Source: Bacteroidales bacterium
GTDB taxonomy: Bacteria; Bacteroidota; Bacteroidia; Bacteroidales; F082
DNA length: 50,801 bases
Direction of reading: 5' to 3'
Assembly: GCA_017630195.1 (NCBI GenBank)
Contig: JAGBVS010000022.1
Location: 1-50,801, forward strand
The translations under genes were made by a program, and so were the position numbers. Shown in pieces: positions 26,179 to 34,804 of the stretch (position 1 is the first letter of the stretch; the number at the start of each line of letters is the position of its first letter). The notes under the pieces are model-generated. The model saw only the letters and a list, made by a program, of their open reading frames with translations. It did no database searches and was not told the DNA's origin.

Positions 26179-27129
26179 TCAAGCTTTTGCTAAAGCTGCT
26201 GCGCCTAATATTGCTACGTCGTTGTCAGGGAGTTCTGACACTCTGACTTCTACGGAGTCTTTATATACGAATAATAGGTTTTCAGCGAATGATTTGCGTA
26301 CTGGATTGAGGAGCACGTCGCCTGCTTTTACCGGACCGCCCATCAGGAAGACAGCTTCTGGTGATGAGAATGAACAAGCGTTAGCCATTGCGAGGCCGAG
26401 CACTTTTCCTGTCTCTTCGAAAATCTGTATTGCGAGAGGGTCGCCTGCGTTGGCAGCATCGCCGACGGCTTTACTTGTGAGTTCTTCAGCAGGTATTTTT
26501 GACAATATGCCGTCGTATGATGGATTGTTTTCTAACATTTCCAAAGCTGTACGACGTATTCCTGTAGCAGAGGTGTAAGTCTCGAGGCAGCCTTTCAATC
26601 CGCATCCGCATTGACGACCGCCAGGAATGGTGATGACGTGGCCTAACTCGCCGGCGCCGCCTGTTGAGCCAAGCACCAATTTGCCATCGATGATGATACC
26701 TGAGCCGACACCTGTTCCAAGAGTGAAGGTGATTAAATGTTTCATGCCTTTGCCACCGCCATAGACCATCTCTCCGAAAGCTGCGGCATTGGCATCGTTA
26801 GAGACAACTACAGGAACATTCATGTATTTGTTAACAATTTCCTGTACGTTGAAATCTCCTTTGAAGTTGAGATTTGTCGCTCCGCTGAATGTACATTTGT
26901 AGTAATTGCCATTAGGAGCGCAGATACCGATTCCGTCGATGCTCTCAATCTCATTTTCTTTCATCATTTCTTTGACGAGGTCAGTGATGTCTTTAAGATA
27001 AACATCGATGTCGAAGTATTTGTTTGTTGGAATGTTGCGACGCATAACTATTTTACCGTCGTTGCGGACTAAACCAATATCTGTATTGGTGCCGCCTATA
27101 TCAACGCCTATTGAATAAGTGTGTGCCAT
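26179..27129 (-). CDS. ROK-family sugar kinase (glucokinase-like)
   Basis: 317-residue ROK protein. The ATP-binding loop is 'GVDIGGTNTDIG' at the N-terminus. The sugar-binding and catalytic part shows 'VSNDANAAAFGE', 'FTLGTGVGSGIIIDGKL', 'GELGHVITIPGG' (E-x-G-H) and the zinc site 'CGCGLKGCLE'. No helix-turn-helix precedes it, so it is a kinase and not a ROK repressor. Glucose or N-acetyl-hexosamines are usual substrates. The open frame extends upstream through tRNA-Gln, so the ATG at 27129 (MAHTYSIG) is chosen, 17 nt after its promoter -7 box. Confidence 0.92.
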   Translation of the reverse strand: MAHTYSIGVDIGGTNTDIGLVRNDGKIVMRRNIPTNKYFDIDVYLKDITDLVKEMMKENEIESIDGIGICAPNGNYYKCTFSGATNLNFKGDFNVQEIVNKYMNVPVVVSNDANAAAFGEMVYGGGKGMKHLITFTLGTGVGSGIIIDGKLVLGSTGGAGELGHVITIPGGRQCGCGLKGCLETYTSATGIRRTALEMLENNPSYDGILSKIPAEELTSKAVGDAANAGDPLAIQIFEETGKVLGLAMANACSFSSPEAVFLMGGPVKAGDVLLNPVRKSFAENLLFVYKDSVEVRVSELPDNDVAILGAAALAKA

Positions 27130-27141
27130 AATTTTTTTATT

Positions 27142-27173
27142 TTTGCAAATATAGAAAAAAAATATTATTTTTG
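27142..27173 (+). promoter_or_regulatory. Promoter of tRNA-Gln
   Basis: TTTG (27142-27145), 20 nt, TATTTTTG (27166-27173): an excellent match to the Bacteroidota consensus, 12 nt before the tRNA. Its -33 box directly touches the -7 box of the divergent ROK promoter. Confidence 0.8.
27146..27153 (-). promoter_or_regulatory. -7 box of the ROK gene, interleaved with the tRNA promoter
   Basis: TATATTTG on the minus strand, 17 nt upstream of the ROK-gene ATG. It occupies the spacer of the plus-strand tRNA-Gln promoter. Confidence 0.65.
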
Positions 27174-27185
27174 CACCCTGAAAAA

Positions 27186-27258
27186 TGCCCAATGGTGTAA
27201 TTGGCAACACGACTGACTCTGGATCAGTAAAGTCCAGGTTCGAACCCTGGTTGGGCAA
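27186..27258 (+). tRNA. tRNA-Gln (CTG)
   Basis: Acceptor stem TGCCCAA/TTGGGCA, anticodon stem ACTGA/TCAGT with loop CTCTGGA (anticodon CTG), T arm CCAGG-TTCGAAC-CCTGG, discriminator A, no encoded CCA. A promoter lies directly upstream and a terminator 3 nt downstream. Confidence 0.9.
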
Positions 27259-27261
27259 CTT

Positions 27262-27289
27262 AATCCGCTGTGAACCAGCGGATTTTTTT
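27262..27289 (+). terminator. Terminator after tRNA-Gln
   Basis: Perfect 9-bp stem AATCCGCTG / CAGCGGATT with a 5-nt loop and a run of T. Confidence 0.9.
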
Positions 27290-27305
27290 ATTCAATAAAA
27301 AAACA

Positions 27306-27313
27306 TATATTTG
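27306..27313 (+). promoter_or_regulatory. -7 box of the GH5-like lipoprotein gene
   Basis: TATATTTG 12 nt before the ATG at 27326. This box contains the TTG that would otherwise be read as an upstream start codon, so the ATG must be the start. Confidence 0.65.
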
Positions 27314-27325
27314 CAAAAAAAATCT

Positions 27326-28903
27326 ATGAATAAAAACCTAAACAATATTCTTAAAGTTTGTTTTGTTGCATTAATTAGTTCGACAATGCTATTCCTAACA
27401 AATTGCAATTCTACAAAAACAGATGAAATTTGTGAGAATTTCGTTTATATAGAGGATGATGTATTTAAAATCAATGATGAAATATTTTTCCCTTTGATGT
27501 TGAATTACAAAGTAGATGTTAGAAAGATAGGTAATGATGTTGTGATTTCTCCTGCTAAATATTACGAAAACGATAAAATATTTGAATCAAATACCAAAGA
27601 AGAGATAAATCAACAATTTTCGAATCATGTTGAGTTGATGAAAGAATTAGGATTCAACACAATAAGGATATGCCTCGACGTTGTAGGCAAAGATGATGAA
27701 GGTGTATATTTTGGGTCGTCAGATGGTGCCATTTATCTCAAAGAGTACCAAGATCAAATCAACAATGGCATCGCCGATATGTTAGATGTCGTGAAATCAC
27801 ACGATATGAAGGTCATGCTTCTGCTTAAACCTCCATTCGACAAAGAGGTTGAAGACTTCTGTATTTCTGTCTTTAAACGCTTCGCTGATAATCCTACAAT
27901 TTTCGCCTACGACTTGATGAACGAACCTTTATATTTTGATTTGGAGCCAAACCGCACAAAGCAAGACGCTGTGAATATTGTAAAACATTGGAAAAAATTA
28001 CTTTCGCAATATTCTCCAAATCATTTGTTCACCATCGGCTTTTCTGAACCTATAGAAATATTTGAATGGGACCCTTCGATTTTGCCTGTAGATTTTGTCC
28101 AAATACATACATATCATCCTTTAAGAATACCTAACGAAATATGGTGGTATAGCAAATATGTTGGTAAACCTTGGATAATTGGAGAAACAGCATTGCCTTC
28201 AGACAATGATTCAATAAGTTATGATTTGCAAGCTCGTTTCGTTAAGGAAGTATATCAATATATCATAGATTGCGGAGGAATAGGCTTCGGATGGTGGGAA
28301 TTTCAAGACCACATCAATCCAGGTTTAAACTTCGAGGCTAACTATCCAGGTTTGCTCAATCATGATGGTATAACCACGACAAAAAGCGGCAAAGAAATCG
28401 TCGGAACGCTGAAACCTGCTGCCTTCGAATTTGCAAAACTACATCAATTAAAACCACAAAAATCAACCAGACCTGTCAATTATTTCAATATGCTCGGTTA
28501 TGAAAATTATGTCATAAAAGGAAAGATAATCAGCGATAAGAAACCTGTAGAAGGTGCAGTGATACGTGGTTGGAATCAATACTGGAAAGTCGGCATGAAC
28601 ACTTACTCCGATGAAAACGGCAACTTCACACTTTATAGCAACGATAGCTGCGTGCACTTTGAAATATCGGCTCCGGGATTAGAAAAAGTTAAATTCGACA
28701 GTAGAAACCTAAATCTTAAATATAAAAGAGTCGATGGCAAAGAACATGATTTCTCCGATTTGGAAAACGTCATGCTTGAATACCATAAAATATCATTTTA
28801 TCCTTTCATGAAAAATGATACTGTCTTGTTCGAATTTAATGGAGATTTGTTCAATAAGGCTAAATTTGAGGCCGATATGGGAACAATAGAATTAAGAAAA
28901 TAA
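27326..28903 (+). CDS. GH5-like glycoside hydrolase lipoprotein
   Basis: 525-residue exported protein. The N-terminal signal ends in a lipobox 'FLTNC' with Cys27 as lipidation site. The body is a TIM-barrel of the cellulase (GH5-like, clan GH-A) type: 'LGFNTIRICLDVVG', acid/base Glu200 in 'YDLMNEP' and nucleophile Glu287 in 'IIGETALPS', with 'IHTYHP' before it. A C-terminal carboxypeptidase-regulatory-like domain ('GKIISDKKPVEGAVIRGWNQ', about 405-480) follows. It would cleave beta-linked glucan or mannan at the cell surface; the exact substrate is not readable. The start follows the TATATTTG promoter box closely. Confidence 0.85.
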   Translation: MNKNLNNILKVCFVALISSTMLFLTNCNSTKTDEICENFVYIEDDVFKINDEIFFPLMLNYKVDVRKIGNDVVISPAKYYENDKIFESNTKEEINQQFSNHVELMKELGFNTIRICLDVVGKDDEGVYFGSSDGAIYLKEYQDQINNGIADMLDVVKSHDMKVMLLLKPPFDKEVEDFCISVFKRFADNPTIFAYDLMNEPLYFDLEPNRTKQDAVNIVKHWKKLLSQYSPNHLFTIGFSEPIEIFEWDPSILPVDFVQIHTYHPLRIPNEIWWYSKYVGKPWIIGETALPSDNDSISYDLQARFVKEVYQYIIDCGGIGFGWWEFQDHINPGLNFEANYPGLLNHDGITTTKSGKEIVGTLKPAAFEFAKLHQLKPQKSTRPVNYFNMLGYENYVIKGKIISDKKPVEGAVIRGWNQYWKVGMNTYSDENGNFTLYSNDSCVHFEISAPGLEKVKFDSRNLNLKYKRVDGKEHDFSDLENVMLEYHKISFYPFMKNDTVLFEFNGDLFNKAKFEADMGTIELRK

Positions 28904-29254
28904 ATTTTATTCATGGGCCTATTGATACCGTTAACGTTATAGTTTTCTTAATCATATCGATTTTGATGAAGGTGATTTTTGGAATCATTCATTTTGAACT
29001 AAGTTTCACTTGCACAGATTTCATTAGTTCTATCGCCGTTACATTTATTACAGCCTTGTTTAAAAATATTAAGGTTATAATTTATGGAGTGGAAGATTAA
29101 AGCAACTAATTGACATGTACAATTTCTAATGCTAAAGTCTATCATCAAAAATAACTTTTCAAAAGTAAAGAAATTGCCAACATTTTAACAACGTAATTTC
29201 CATACTTTTTTTATCTTTGAAAATTAAAAAATATACAATTTAATTTTTAGCTAT
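28904..29254 (+). other. 351-bp gap with one possible 44-codon ORF
   Basis: The only open frame worth noting is 28966-29100 (44 residues, 'MKVIFGIIHFELSFTC' ... 'VIIYGVED'). It has hydrophobic character and no start signal, and its frame stays open further upstream without an ATG. It could be a membrane-peptide gene or the remnant of one. Otherwise the gap holds the rnr promoter at its right end. Confidence 0.3.
29212..29219 (+). promoter_or_regulatory. -7 box of rnr
   Basis: TATCTTTG 35 nt before the rnr start codon; no clear -33 box at the expected distance. Confidence 0.55.
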
Positions 29255-31447
29255 ATGGCAAAGAAAAAAGTCAAAAACAGCCTTAGTACTTTTGTAAATA
29301 CTATACTTACTATTTTTGGTGAACATCCTTTCAAGCCAATGAATTATAAGCAGATCGCCAAGATAATGTCAGTGCGTGACGCTGCAGGAAAAGATGTTAT
29401 TTATCAGATTCTTGTCACTCTTCATAAAGAAGGTAAACTCATTGAAGATAAGCCTTATCGTTATCTTCTTCACCCTGATTTTATTCATGAATATGGACCA
29501 AAACCTCAGTTCATCATTGGAACTGTAGATATGAAAAGCACAGGAAAGGCTTACGTCATCCCTGATGAAGAAGGCGAGGATATTTTCATCGCTGCTAACA
29601 ATACCGGCAAGGCTCTTCATGGCGATAAGGTTAAAGTGGCAATGTTCCCTAAACGTAAGACCAAGAAAACTGAAGGCGAAATTATCGAAGTCATTCAAAG
29701 AGCAAAGACCGATTTTGTCGGTATCTTCAGCCTTTCTCACGGTTTCGCTTTCGTTATCTCCGACCGTCAGACAATGCCTTTAGACATCTACGTTCCTAAA
29801 GGTAAATATAAAAACGCCAAAGATGGACAGAAAGTCATCGTTCATCTTACCGACTGGCCCGACAACGCTCGTAATCCTTTCGGAGAGGTGGTGAAAGTGC
29901 TTGGTAATCCAGGCGAGAATAATGTCGAGATGCAGTCTATTCTCGCTGAATATGAATATCCTTTGGAGTTCCCTAAAGCAGTTGAAAAAGAAGCCAAAAA
30001 CATCTCCGAGAAAATCAAAGCTTCTGAAATAAAAAAACGCCGCGATTTCCGTGACATCTTTACCGTGACAATTGACCCTCACGACGCAAAAGATTTCGAC
30101 GACGCTCTCTCGTTGAGATATTTGAAGAACGGAAATTTTGAAGTGGGCGTTCATATTGCCGATGTCTCTCATTATGTACAGCCTGGTTCTGCAATTGATA
30201 ATGAAGCTCAAGAACGCGGAACATCAGTATATCTCGTTGATAGAACCATACCTATGCTGCCTGAGAAATTGTGTAATATGGTGTGTTCGCTTCGCCCTGA
30301 TGAAGAGAAACTTGCTTTCTCTACGGTGTTTGAGTTAAATGAAAACGCCGACATCGTCAACACATGGATTGGAAAAACTGTCATAAAGTCAAATCGTCGC
30401 TATGCTTACGAAGAAGTGCAGGCCATGATAGAAGGCGCTGATGGCGACAATAAAAAGGAACTTATGACACTCAATGATTTGGCGACAAAGTTAAGAGCTA
30501 AGAGAATGCAGGAGGGTTGTATCAACTTCCATTCTGAAGAAGTGAAATTCGTTCTTGATGAAAATGGCAAACCGATTGACACATACGTCAAAGTGCAAAA
30601 AGAAGCTAATATGCTCATCGAGGATTTCATGCTTTTAGCAAATAAAACCATTGCAGAGACGATGGCTAAACCTGGCAGCAAATTCAAAGATTATACCTTC
30701 GTATTCAGAATCCACGATGAACCTAATCCTGAAAAGTTGTATAATTTCATACAGCTTGTTTCAAAACTCGGATATACGATGAACATAAGCTCGAGAGAGA
30801 AACTTGTGAAGTCGTACAATGCTTTGTTTGATGCTGTCGATGGTAAAGGCGAAAAGAATCTCGTTGAGTCTGTTGCGATTAGAACAATGGCAAAGGCTAT
30901 ATATAGCACAAATAACATCGGCCACTATGGATTGGCATTCCCTTATTATACACATTTCACTTCGCCAATACGTCGTTATCCTGACCTTATGGTGCATCGT
31001 TTGTTGGAACGTTATCTCATAGAAAATCAACCGAGTGTTGACAGAGACGAATACGAGAGCCTCTGTTTGCATGCAAGCGATATGGAAAAACGTGCCGCTG
31101 AAATGGAACGCGAATCGGTTAAATACAAACAAGCTGAATATTTGCAAGACCAAATCGGAAAAGTGTTCGATGGCCTGATTTCTGGCATCAGCAAATGGGG
31201 AATCTATGTCGAACTCAAAGATAGCAAGTGCGAAGGCTTGATACGTTATGCCGACTTAAACGACGATTTCTACTATTTAGATGAAGAGAATTTCCGTGTC
31301 ATCGGACAAGATTACGGAAATATATATCAACTTGGAGATGAGGTGAAAATACAAGTCAAAAGTGTAAACCTTATAAAAAAACAGCTCGATTTCACGTTGA
31401 TTAGTAGCAATAGTCCTAAAAAGAAAAGCAAGAAAAAGAGTAAATAA
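29255..31447 (+). CDS. rnr: Ribonuclease R
   Basis: 730-residue 3'-5' exoribonuclease that degrades structured RNA in the cytoplasm. Order of parts: N-terminal winged-helix-like segment (about 1-75), OB/cold-shock domains (about 80-230), RNB catalytic domain with the acidic motif 'DPHDAKDFDDALS' at about 272-284, a C-terminal S1 domain ('GKVFDGLISGISKWGIYVEL', from about 633), and a Lys-rich tail 'PKKKSKKKSK'. Length and order are those of RNase R rather than RNase II. It is a single gene with its own promoter and a palindromic terminator. Confidence 0.95.
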   Translation: MAKKKVKNSLSTFVNTILTIFGEHPFKPMNYKQIAKIMSVRDAAGKDVIYQILVTLHKEGKLIEDKPYRYLLHPDFIHEYGPKPQFIIGTVDMKSTGKAYVIPDEEGEDIFIAANNTGKALHGDKVKVAMFPKRKTKKTEGEIIEVIQRAKTDFVGIFSLSHGFAFVISDRQTMPLDIYVPKGKYKNAKDGQKVIVHLTDWPDNARNPFGEVVKVLGNPGENNVEMQSILAEYEYPLEFPKAVEKEAKNISEKIKASEIKKRRDFRDIFTVTIDPHDAKDFDDALSLRYLKNGNFEVGVHIADVSHYVQPGSAIDNEAQERGTSVYLVDRTIPMLPEKLCNMVCSLRPDEEKLAFSTVFELNENADIVNTWIGKTVIKSNRRYAYEEVQAMIEGADGDNKKELMTLNDLATKLRAKRMQEGCINFHSEEVKFVLDENGKPIDTYVKVQKEANMLIEDFMLLANKTIAETMAKPGSKFKDYTFVFRIHDEPNPEKLYNFIQLVSKLGYTMNISSREKLVKSYNALFDAVDGKGEKNLVESVAIRTMAKAIYSTNNIGHYGLAFPYYTHFTSPIRRYPDLMVHRLLERYLIENQPSVDRDEYESLCLHASDMEKRAAEMERESVKYKQAEYLQDQIGKVFDGLISGISKWGIYVELKDSKCEGLIRYADLNDDFYYLDEENFRVIGQDYGNIYQLGDEVKIQVKSVNLIKKQLDFTLISSNSPKKKSKKKSK

Positions 31448-31456
31448 AAATTGTAG

Positions 31457-31489
31457 AAAAAAAGAAGTGACTCGAGTCACTTCTTTTTT
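31457..31489. terminator. Bidirectional terminator between rnr and tsaB
   Basis: A perfect 20-nt palindrome (31464-31483, arms GAAGTGACTC/GAGTCACTTC) preceded by A-tract and followed by T-tract. It overlaps the end of tsaB, whose stop lies at 31488. Confidence 0.9.
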
Positions 31490-32198
31490 ATTCAAGGCCT
31501 TTCACCTTCGGCAATCCCGGAACGAAATTCTTCAGATAGAAAGGTTCGAAATATGCTGTGTCAACAAAGTCGTTGTTTTTAAAGGCTTTGTCAGCTAATT
31601 CTGCCATGTATGCTGCTGAGCAATGGAATTTCTCCACCACAGTGATCTTTTCATCATTTTCAAAAAGAGACGCAAGTTTGTCGGCTCCATCGCCAAAGAG
31701 ATAAAGATGATGATTCTGCTTCATGTCCATGAACGAATTTTCATCGATGATGATAGCGTTTGTCTCGGATATTTTATTTAAATCATTATCAAAAAATGCT
31801 GAATAAACCTCCATGCGTCTTGCGTCAATCATCGGACATAATATCATCGACTCTGGCTTGTAGTCTTGTAGTCTTGTAGTCATGTGGTCTTTAAAACCAT
31901 ACGCCATCGCTGCAAGAGTGTCGATGGCGATAAGAGGTTTCTCCATAGCGTAGCACAAACCTTTCGCTGTGCTAACTCCGATGCGTAATCCGGTATATGA
32001 ACCAGGTCCCATGCTTGTGGCGACAGCATCTAAATCACGATAAGAGACATTAGCTTCTTTCATGACTTCGTCAATAAAAAGAGTTATTTTCTCGGCATGA
32101 TTCTGACCGTCGAGACTTTCTCTTAGAGCTATGACATTACCATTTTCAACGAGTGCTACCGAACATACGGCGGTGGATGTTTCTAAACAAAGTATCAT
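31488..32198 (-). CDS. tsaB: tRNA threonylcarbamoyladenosine synthesis protein TsaB
   Basis: About 236-residue partner of TsaD in making t6A37 in tRNAs reading ANN codons. Family signatures: 'ILCLETSTAVCSVAL' at the start, 'SYTGLRIGVSTAKGLCYA' (G-P-G-S-Y-T-G-L-R) at about 70-90 and 'CPMIDARRMEVYSAFF'. The ATG at 32198 is chosen; an upstream TTG lies within the promoter region. Odd: residues 'KDHMTTRLQDYKPES' before the 'CPMIDARR' motif are encoded by a CTTGTAGT 8-nt array (31857-31892), an apparent in-frame insertion in a loop. The frame is intact so the protein is probably functional. Confidence 0.92.
   Translation of the reverse strand: MILCLETSTAVCSVALVENGNVIALRESLDGQNHAEKITLFIDEVMKEANVSYRDLDAVATSMGPGSYTGLRIGVSTAKGLCYAMEKPLIAIDTLAAMAYGFKDHMTTRLQDYKPESMILCPMIDARRMEVYSAFFDNDLNKISETNAIIIDENSFMDMKQNHHLYLFGDGADKLASLFENDEKITVVEKFHCSAAYMAELADKAFKNNDFVDTAYFEPFYLKNFVPGLPKVKGLE
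31857..31892. repeat. CTTGTAGT 8-nt array inside tsaB
   Basis: Three CTTGTAGT units followed by CATGTGGT and CTTT, on the plus strand, inside the minus-strand tsaB frame. The same unit makes intergenic arrays elsewhere in the window. Because 24 nt of array equals eight codons, three units keep the frame. Confidence 0.9.
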
Positions 32199-32213
32199 CT
32201 GAATATTTTTTTG

Positions 32214-32221
32214 CAAAGTTA
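32214..32221 (-). promoter_or_regulatory. -7 box of tsaB
   Basis: TAACTTTG on the minus strand, 15 nt before the tsaB ATG, fits TAnnTTTG. Confidence 0.55.
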
Positions 32222-32265
32222 AAAAATTAGCAAAAATATTATTTCAATTCTGCAAAAAAATAAAT

Positions 32266-32273
32266 TATATTTG
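32266..32273 (+). promoter_or_regulatory. -7 box of the nagB operon
   Basis: TATATTTG at 32266-32273; the nagB ATG is about 81 nt downstream, leaving a leader of about 75 nt without obvious structure. Confidence 0.6.
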
Positions 32274-32354
32274 TGGCAATATTAGAAAATTCATGCAGTT
32301 ACATAATTAAAGTGTGACTTATACATCTAAATTGTAAAAAATATAAACAAAAAT

Positions 32355-33149
32355 ATGAGAGTTATTATTCAGCTTAATTATGAAAAAATGTCGCAATGGG
32401 CGGCTAATCATATCGTTAAAAGAATCAATGAATTTAATCCAACAGAAGAGAGACCATTCGTTTTAGGATTGCCTACAGGTTCGACTCCTATCGGCACATA
32501 TAAAGCTTTGATAAAACTTTTTGAAGAAGGAAAAGTGTCGTTCAAGAATGTCGTCACTTTCAATATGGACGAATATGTTGGAATCCCGGAAAATCATCCG
32601 GAGAGTTATCATACTTTTATGTGGAATAATTTCTTCAGTCATATAGATGTAAAAAAAGAAAACGTCAATATTCTCAATGGAAATGCTGAAAATCTTGAAG
32701 CAGAATGTCAACGTTATGAAGATAAGATAAAATCATACGGAGGAATCGATTTGTTTATGGGCGGAATTGGACCTGACGGCCATATAGCTTTCAACGAACC
32801 AGGTTCGTCGTTGACTTCAAGAACAAGAGTCAAGTCATTGACAACAGACACTATAATAGCTAATTCGAGATTTTTCAATAACGATATAAACCAAGTTCCA
32901 AAAACAGCCTTGACGGTTGGAGTTGGCACAGTGATGGATTCTAAAGAAGTCATGATTTTGGCTAACGGCCACGGTAAAGCAAGAGCGCTCGCTCAAGTTA
33001 TCGAAGGCAGTGTCAATCATTTATGGACAGTAAGCGCATTACAAATGCATCCAAAAGGAATCATCGTTTGCGACGATTTGGCAACTTACGAATTGAAAGT
33101 CGGAACTGTCAATTATTTTAAAGATATAGAAAAAGACAATCTGCTATAA
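32355..33149 (+). CDS. nagB: Glucosamine-6-phosphate deaminase
   Basis: 264-residue enzyme converting glucosamine-6-phosphate to fructose-6-phosphate and ammonia. Signatures: '[16 protein letters not shown]' (phosphate loop), 'FNMDEYVGI' with the catalytic Asp, and '[17 protein letters not shown]' with the Asp-His-Glu group. '[19 protein letters not shown]' and 'WTVSALQMH' complete the family pattern. Length equals that of E. coli NagB. Its stop overlaps the next start (TAATG), linking amino-sugar catabolism or supply with the following acyltransferase and oxidoreductase genes. Confidence 0.95.
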   Translation: MRVIIQLNYEKMSQWAANHIVKRINEFNPTEERPFVLGLPTGSTPIGTYKALIKLFEEGKVSFKNVVTFNMDEYVGIPENHPESYHTFMWNNFFSHIDVKKENVNILNGNAENLEAECQRYEDKIKSYGGIDLFMGGIGPDGHIAFNEPGSSLTSRTRVKSLTTDTIIANSRFFNNDINQVPKTALTVGVGTVMDSKEVMILANGHGKARALAQVIEGSVNHLWTVSALQMHPKGIIVCDDLATYELKVGTVNYFKDIEKDNLL

Positions 33150-33688
33150 TGACAGCTAACAACATATTTGTCCATGAATCATCATACGTCGATGAAAACG
33201 TTGTCATTGGCGAAGGTACCAGGATTTGGCATTTTTGTCACATCCAATCCGGTGCTGTGATAGGTGAAAATTGTTCTTTCGGACAGAATGTCAATATAGG
33301 TAACAATGTCAAGATTGGCAATGGCGTAAAGGTTCAGAATAACGTCTCTATTTACGAAGGCGTTGAGTTGGAAGATAATGTCTTTTGCGGACCAAGTTGC
33401 GTTTTTACCAATGTCACAGTGCCGAGAGCAAAATATCCCGTTCATGGAGTTTATAAGAAGACTTTGGTTAAAGAAGGTGCTTCGCTCGGAGCTAATTGTA
33501 CTATAGTATGTGGTGTCACTATTGGTAAAAATGCTATGATAGCTGCAGGTGCTGTCGTTACCAAAGACGTGGAAGACAACGCATTGATGGCGGGAGTTCC
33601 GGCACGACGGATAGCTTGGGTCTGCGAATGCGGCAAACACCTTGACGAAAACATGAAATGCGAATGCGGTAAACAATACAATCGATAA
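33149..33688 (+). CDS. WlbB/WbpD-like N-acyltransferase (left-handed beta helix)
   Basis: 179-residue hexapeptide-repeat protein: '[28 protein letters not shown]', '[36 protein letters not shown]' (ends VNIGNN and FCGPS), and '[28 protein letters not shown]'. The start and 'IWHF.HI..GA.IG' agree with WlbB/WbpD, which acetylates the 3-amino group of UDP-GlcNAc3NA. The C-terminal '[19 protein letters not shown]' adds a four-cysteine tail that may bind zinc. It overlaps nagB by one base and precedes a WlbA-like dehydrogenase gene, as in 2,3-diacetamido-uronic acid pathways. Confidence 0.85.
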   Translation: MTANNIFVHESSYVDENVVIGEGTRIWHFCHIQSGAVIGENCSFGQNVNIGNNVKIGNGVKVQNNVSIYEGVELEDNVFCGPSCVFTNVTVPRAKYPVHGVYKKTLVKEGASLGANCTIVCGVTIGKNAMIAAGAVVTKDVEDNALMAGVPARRIAWVCECGKHLDENMKCECGKQYNR

Positions 33689-33710
33689 AGACAATTCAAT
33701 AAACATCCCT

Positions 33711-33742
33711 CATAAACTCATAGACTTATAGACTCATAGACT
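33711..33742. repeat. ACTCATAG 8-nt array
   Basis: Units ACTCATAG, ACTTATAG, ACTCATAG, ACTT directly before the start of the WlbA-like gene. Same unit length as the CTTGTAGT family and related to its reverse complement ACTACAAG. Confidence 0.8.
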
Positions 33743-33747
33743 TAAAA

Positions 33748-34713
33748 ATGAACTTCTCAATAATAGGCGTCGGCGGTTATATCGCTCCGCGACATCTCAA
33801 AGCGATAAAAGACACAGGAAACGTATTGGTTTCTGCTTATGACAAAAACGACAGCGTAGGGATAATGGATAGTTATTTCCCACAAGCTTCGTTCTTTATA
33901 GAACAAGAACTCTTCGACCGTCATAACACGAAGCTTATAGAAAGAGGAGAGAAAATTGATTATATGTCAATATGCACTCCTAATTATCTTCACGATGCGC
34001 ACACACGTTATGGGCTGCGCCTCGGATGTGATGTGATATGTGAGAAACCTGTAGTGCTAAACCCTTGGAACATAGATGCTTTGGAAGCCGTTGAGAAGGC
34101 TACAGGACAAAAGGCTTATACAATTTTGCAGCTCCGCCTTCATGAGTCTATTGCAGCTTTGAAGAAAAAAATAGAAGAAGGCCCTAAAGATAAAATTTAC
34201 GATGTAGATTTGACGTACATAACAGCAAGAGGATATTGGTATTATACCTCATGGAAAGGCGATGTCAATAAAAGCGGCGGTATAGCTACAAACATCGGAA
34301 TACATTTTTATGATATGTTACAATGGATTTTTGGCAAAGTACATAAAAGTGTGGTGCATGTGTCAAGTCACGACAGAGTGGCAGGATATATGGAATTGGA
34401 AAAAGCTCGAGTGCGTTATTTCTTGAGCATCAACGCTGATGCTCTTCCGGAAAATGCTGTCCAAGGTGAGAAAAGAACTTACAGAACCATCATGATTGAC
34501 GGCGCTGAATTTGAATTTAGCCAAGGATTTACAGAATTACATACAGAAAGCTACAAGAAAATATTAGCTGGCGAAGGCTTCAGAATCTCGGAAGCAAGAA
34601 ACTGCATAGAGATGGTTTATGACATAAGAAACGCACAGCCAATAGGGCTCAAAGGCGATTATCATCCATTAGCGAAATTAGAACTTAGCGGACATCCGTT
34701 CGGATGGAAATGA
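33748..34713 (+). CDS. WlbA/WbpB-like Gfo/Idh/MocA oxidoreductase
   Basis: 321-residue NAD-dependent dehydrogenase. N-terminal 'FSIIGVGGYIAPRHLKAIKD' (family start of WlbA/WbpB), 'YMSICTPNYLH', then the EKP motif in 'CDVICEKPVVL' with the Lys that helps hydride transfer. Next comes 'GYWYYTSWKGDVNKSGG' and 'NIGIHFYDMLQWIFG' with the His of the active site. WlbA oxidises the 3-OH of UDP-GlcNAcA. Its usual aminotransferase partner (WlbC/WbpE) is not encoded in this window. The upstream array leaves only five bases before the ATG. Confidence 0.88.
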   Translation: MNFSIIGVGGYIAPRHLKAIKDTGNVLVSAYDKNDSVGIMDSYFPQASFFIEQELFDRHNTKLIERGEKIDYMSICTPNYLHDAHTRYGLRLGCDVICEKPVVLNPWNIDALEAVEKATGQKAYTILQLRLHESIAALKKKIEEGPKDKIYDVDLTYITARGYWYYTSWKGDVNKSGGIATNIGIHFYDMLQWIFGKVHKSVVHVSSHDRVAGYMELEKARVRYFLSINADALPENAVQGEKRTYRTIMIDGAEFEFSQGFTELHTESYKKILAGEGFRISEARNCIEMVYDIRNAQPIGLKGDYHPLAKLELSGHPFGWK

Positions 34714-34804
34714 GATAGAATTTTTATTTATATTCCATGCAGCAATTAAAGTTCATATACGTTTTTACTCTTGAAGAAAGAAAACAATTTTAAAATTTAT
34801 AGTT

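Noticed and set aside
27130-27258. Upstream extension of the ROK-gene frame
   Set aside because: It is the antisense of tRNA-Gln and of the promoters; the ATG at 27129 gives the conserved N-terminus.
27311-27325. TTG start for the GH5-like lipoprotein
   Set aside because: The TTG is part of the TATATTTG promoter box; the ATG at 27326 gives a normal lipoprotein signal.
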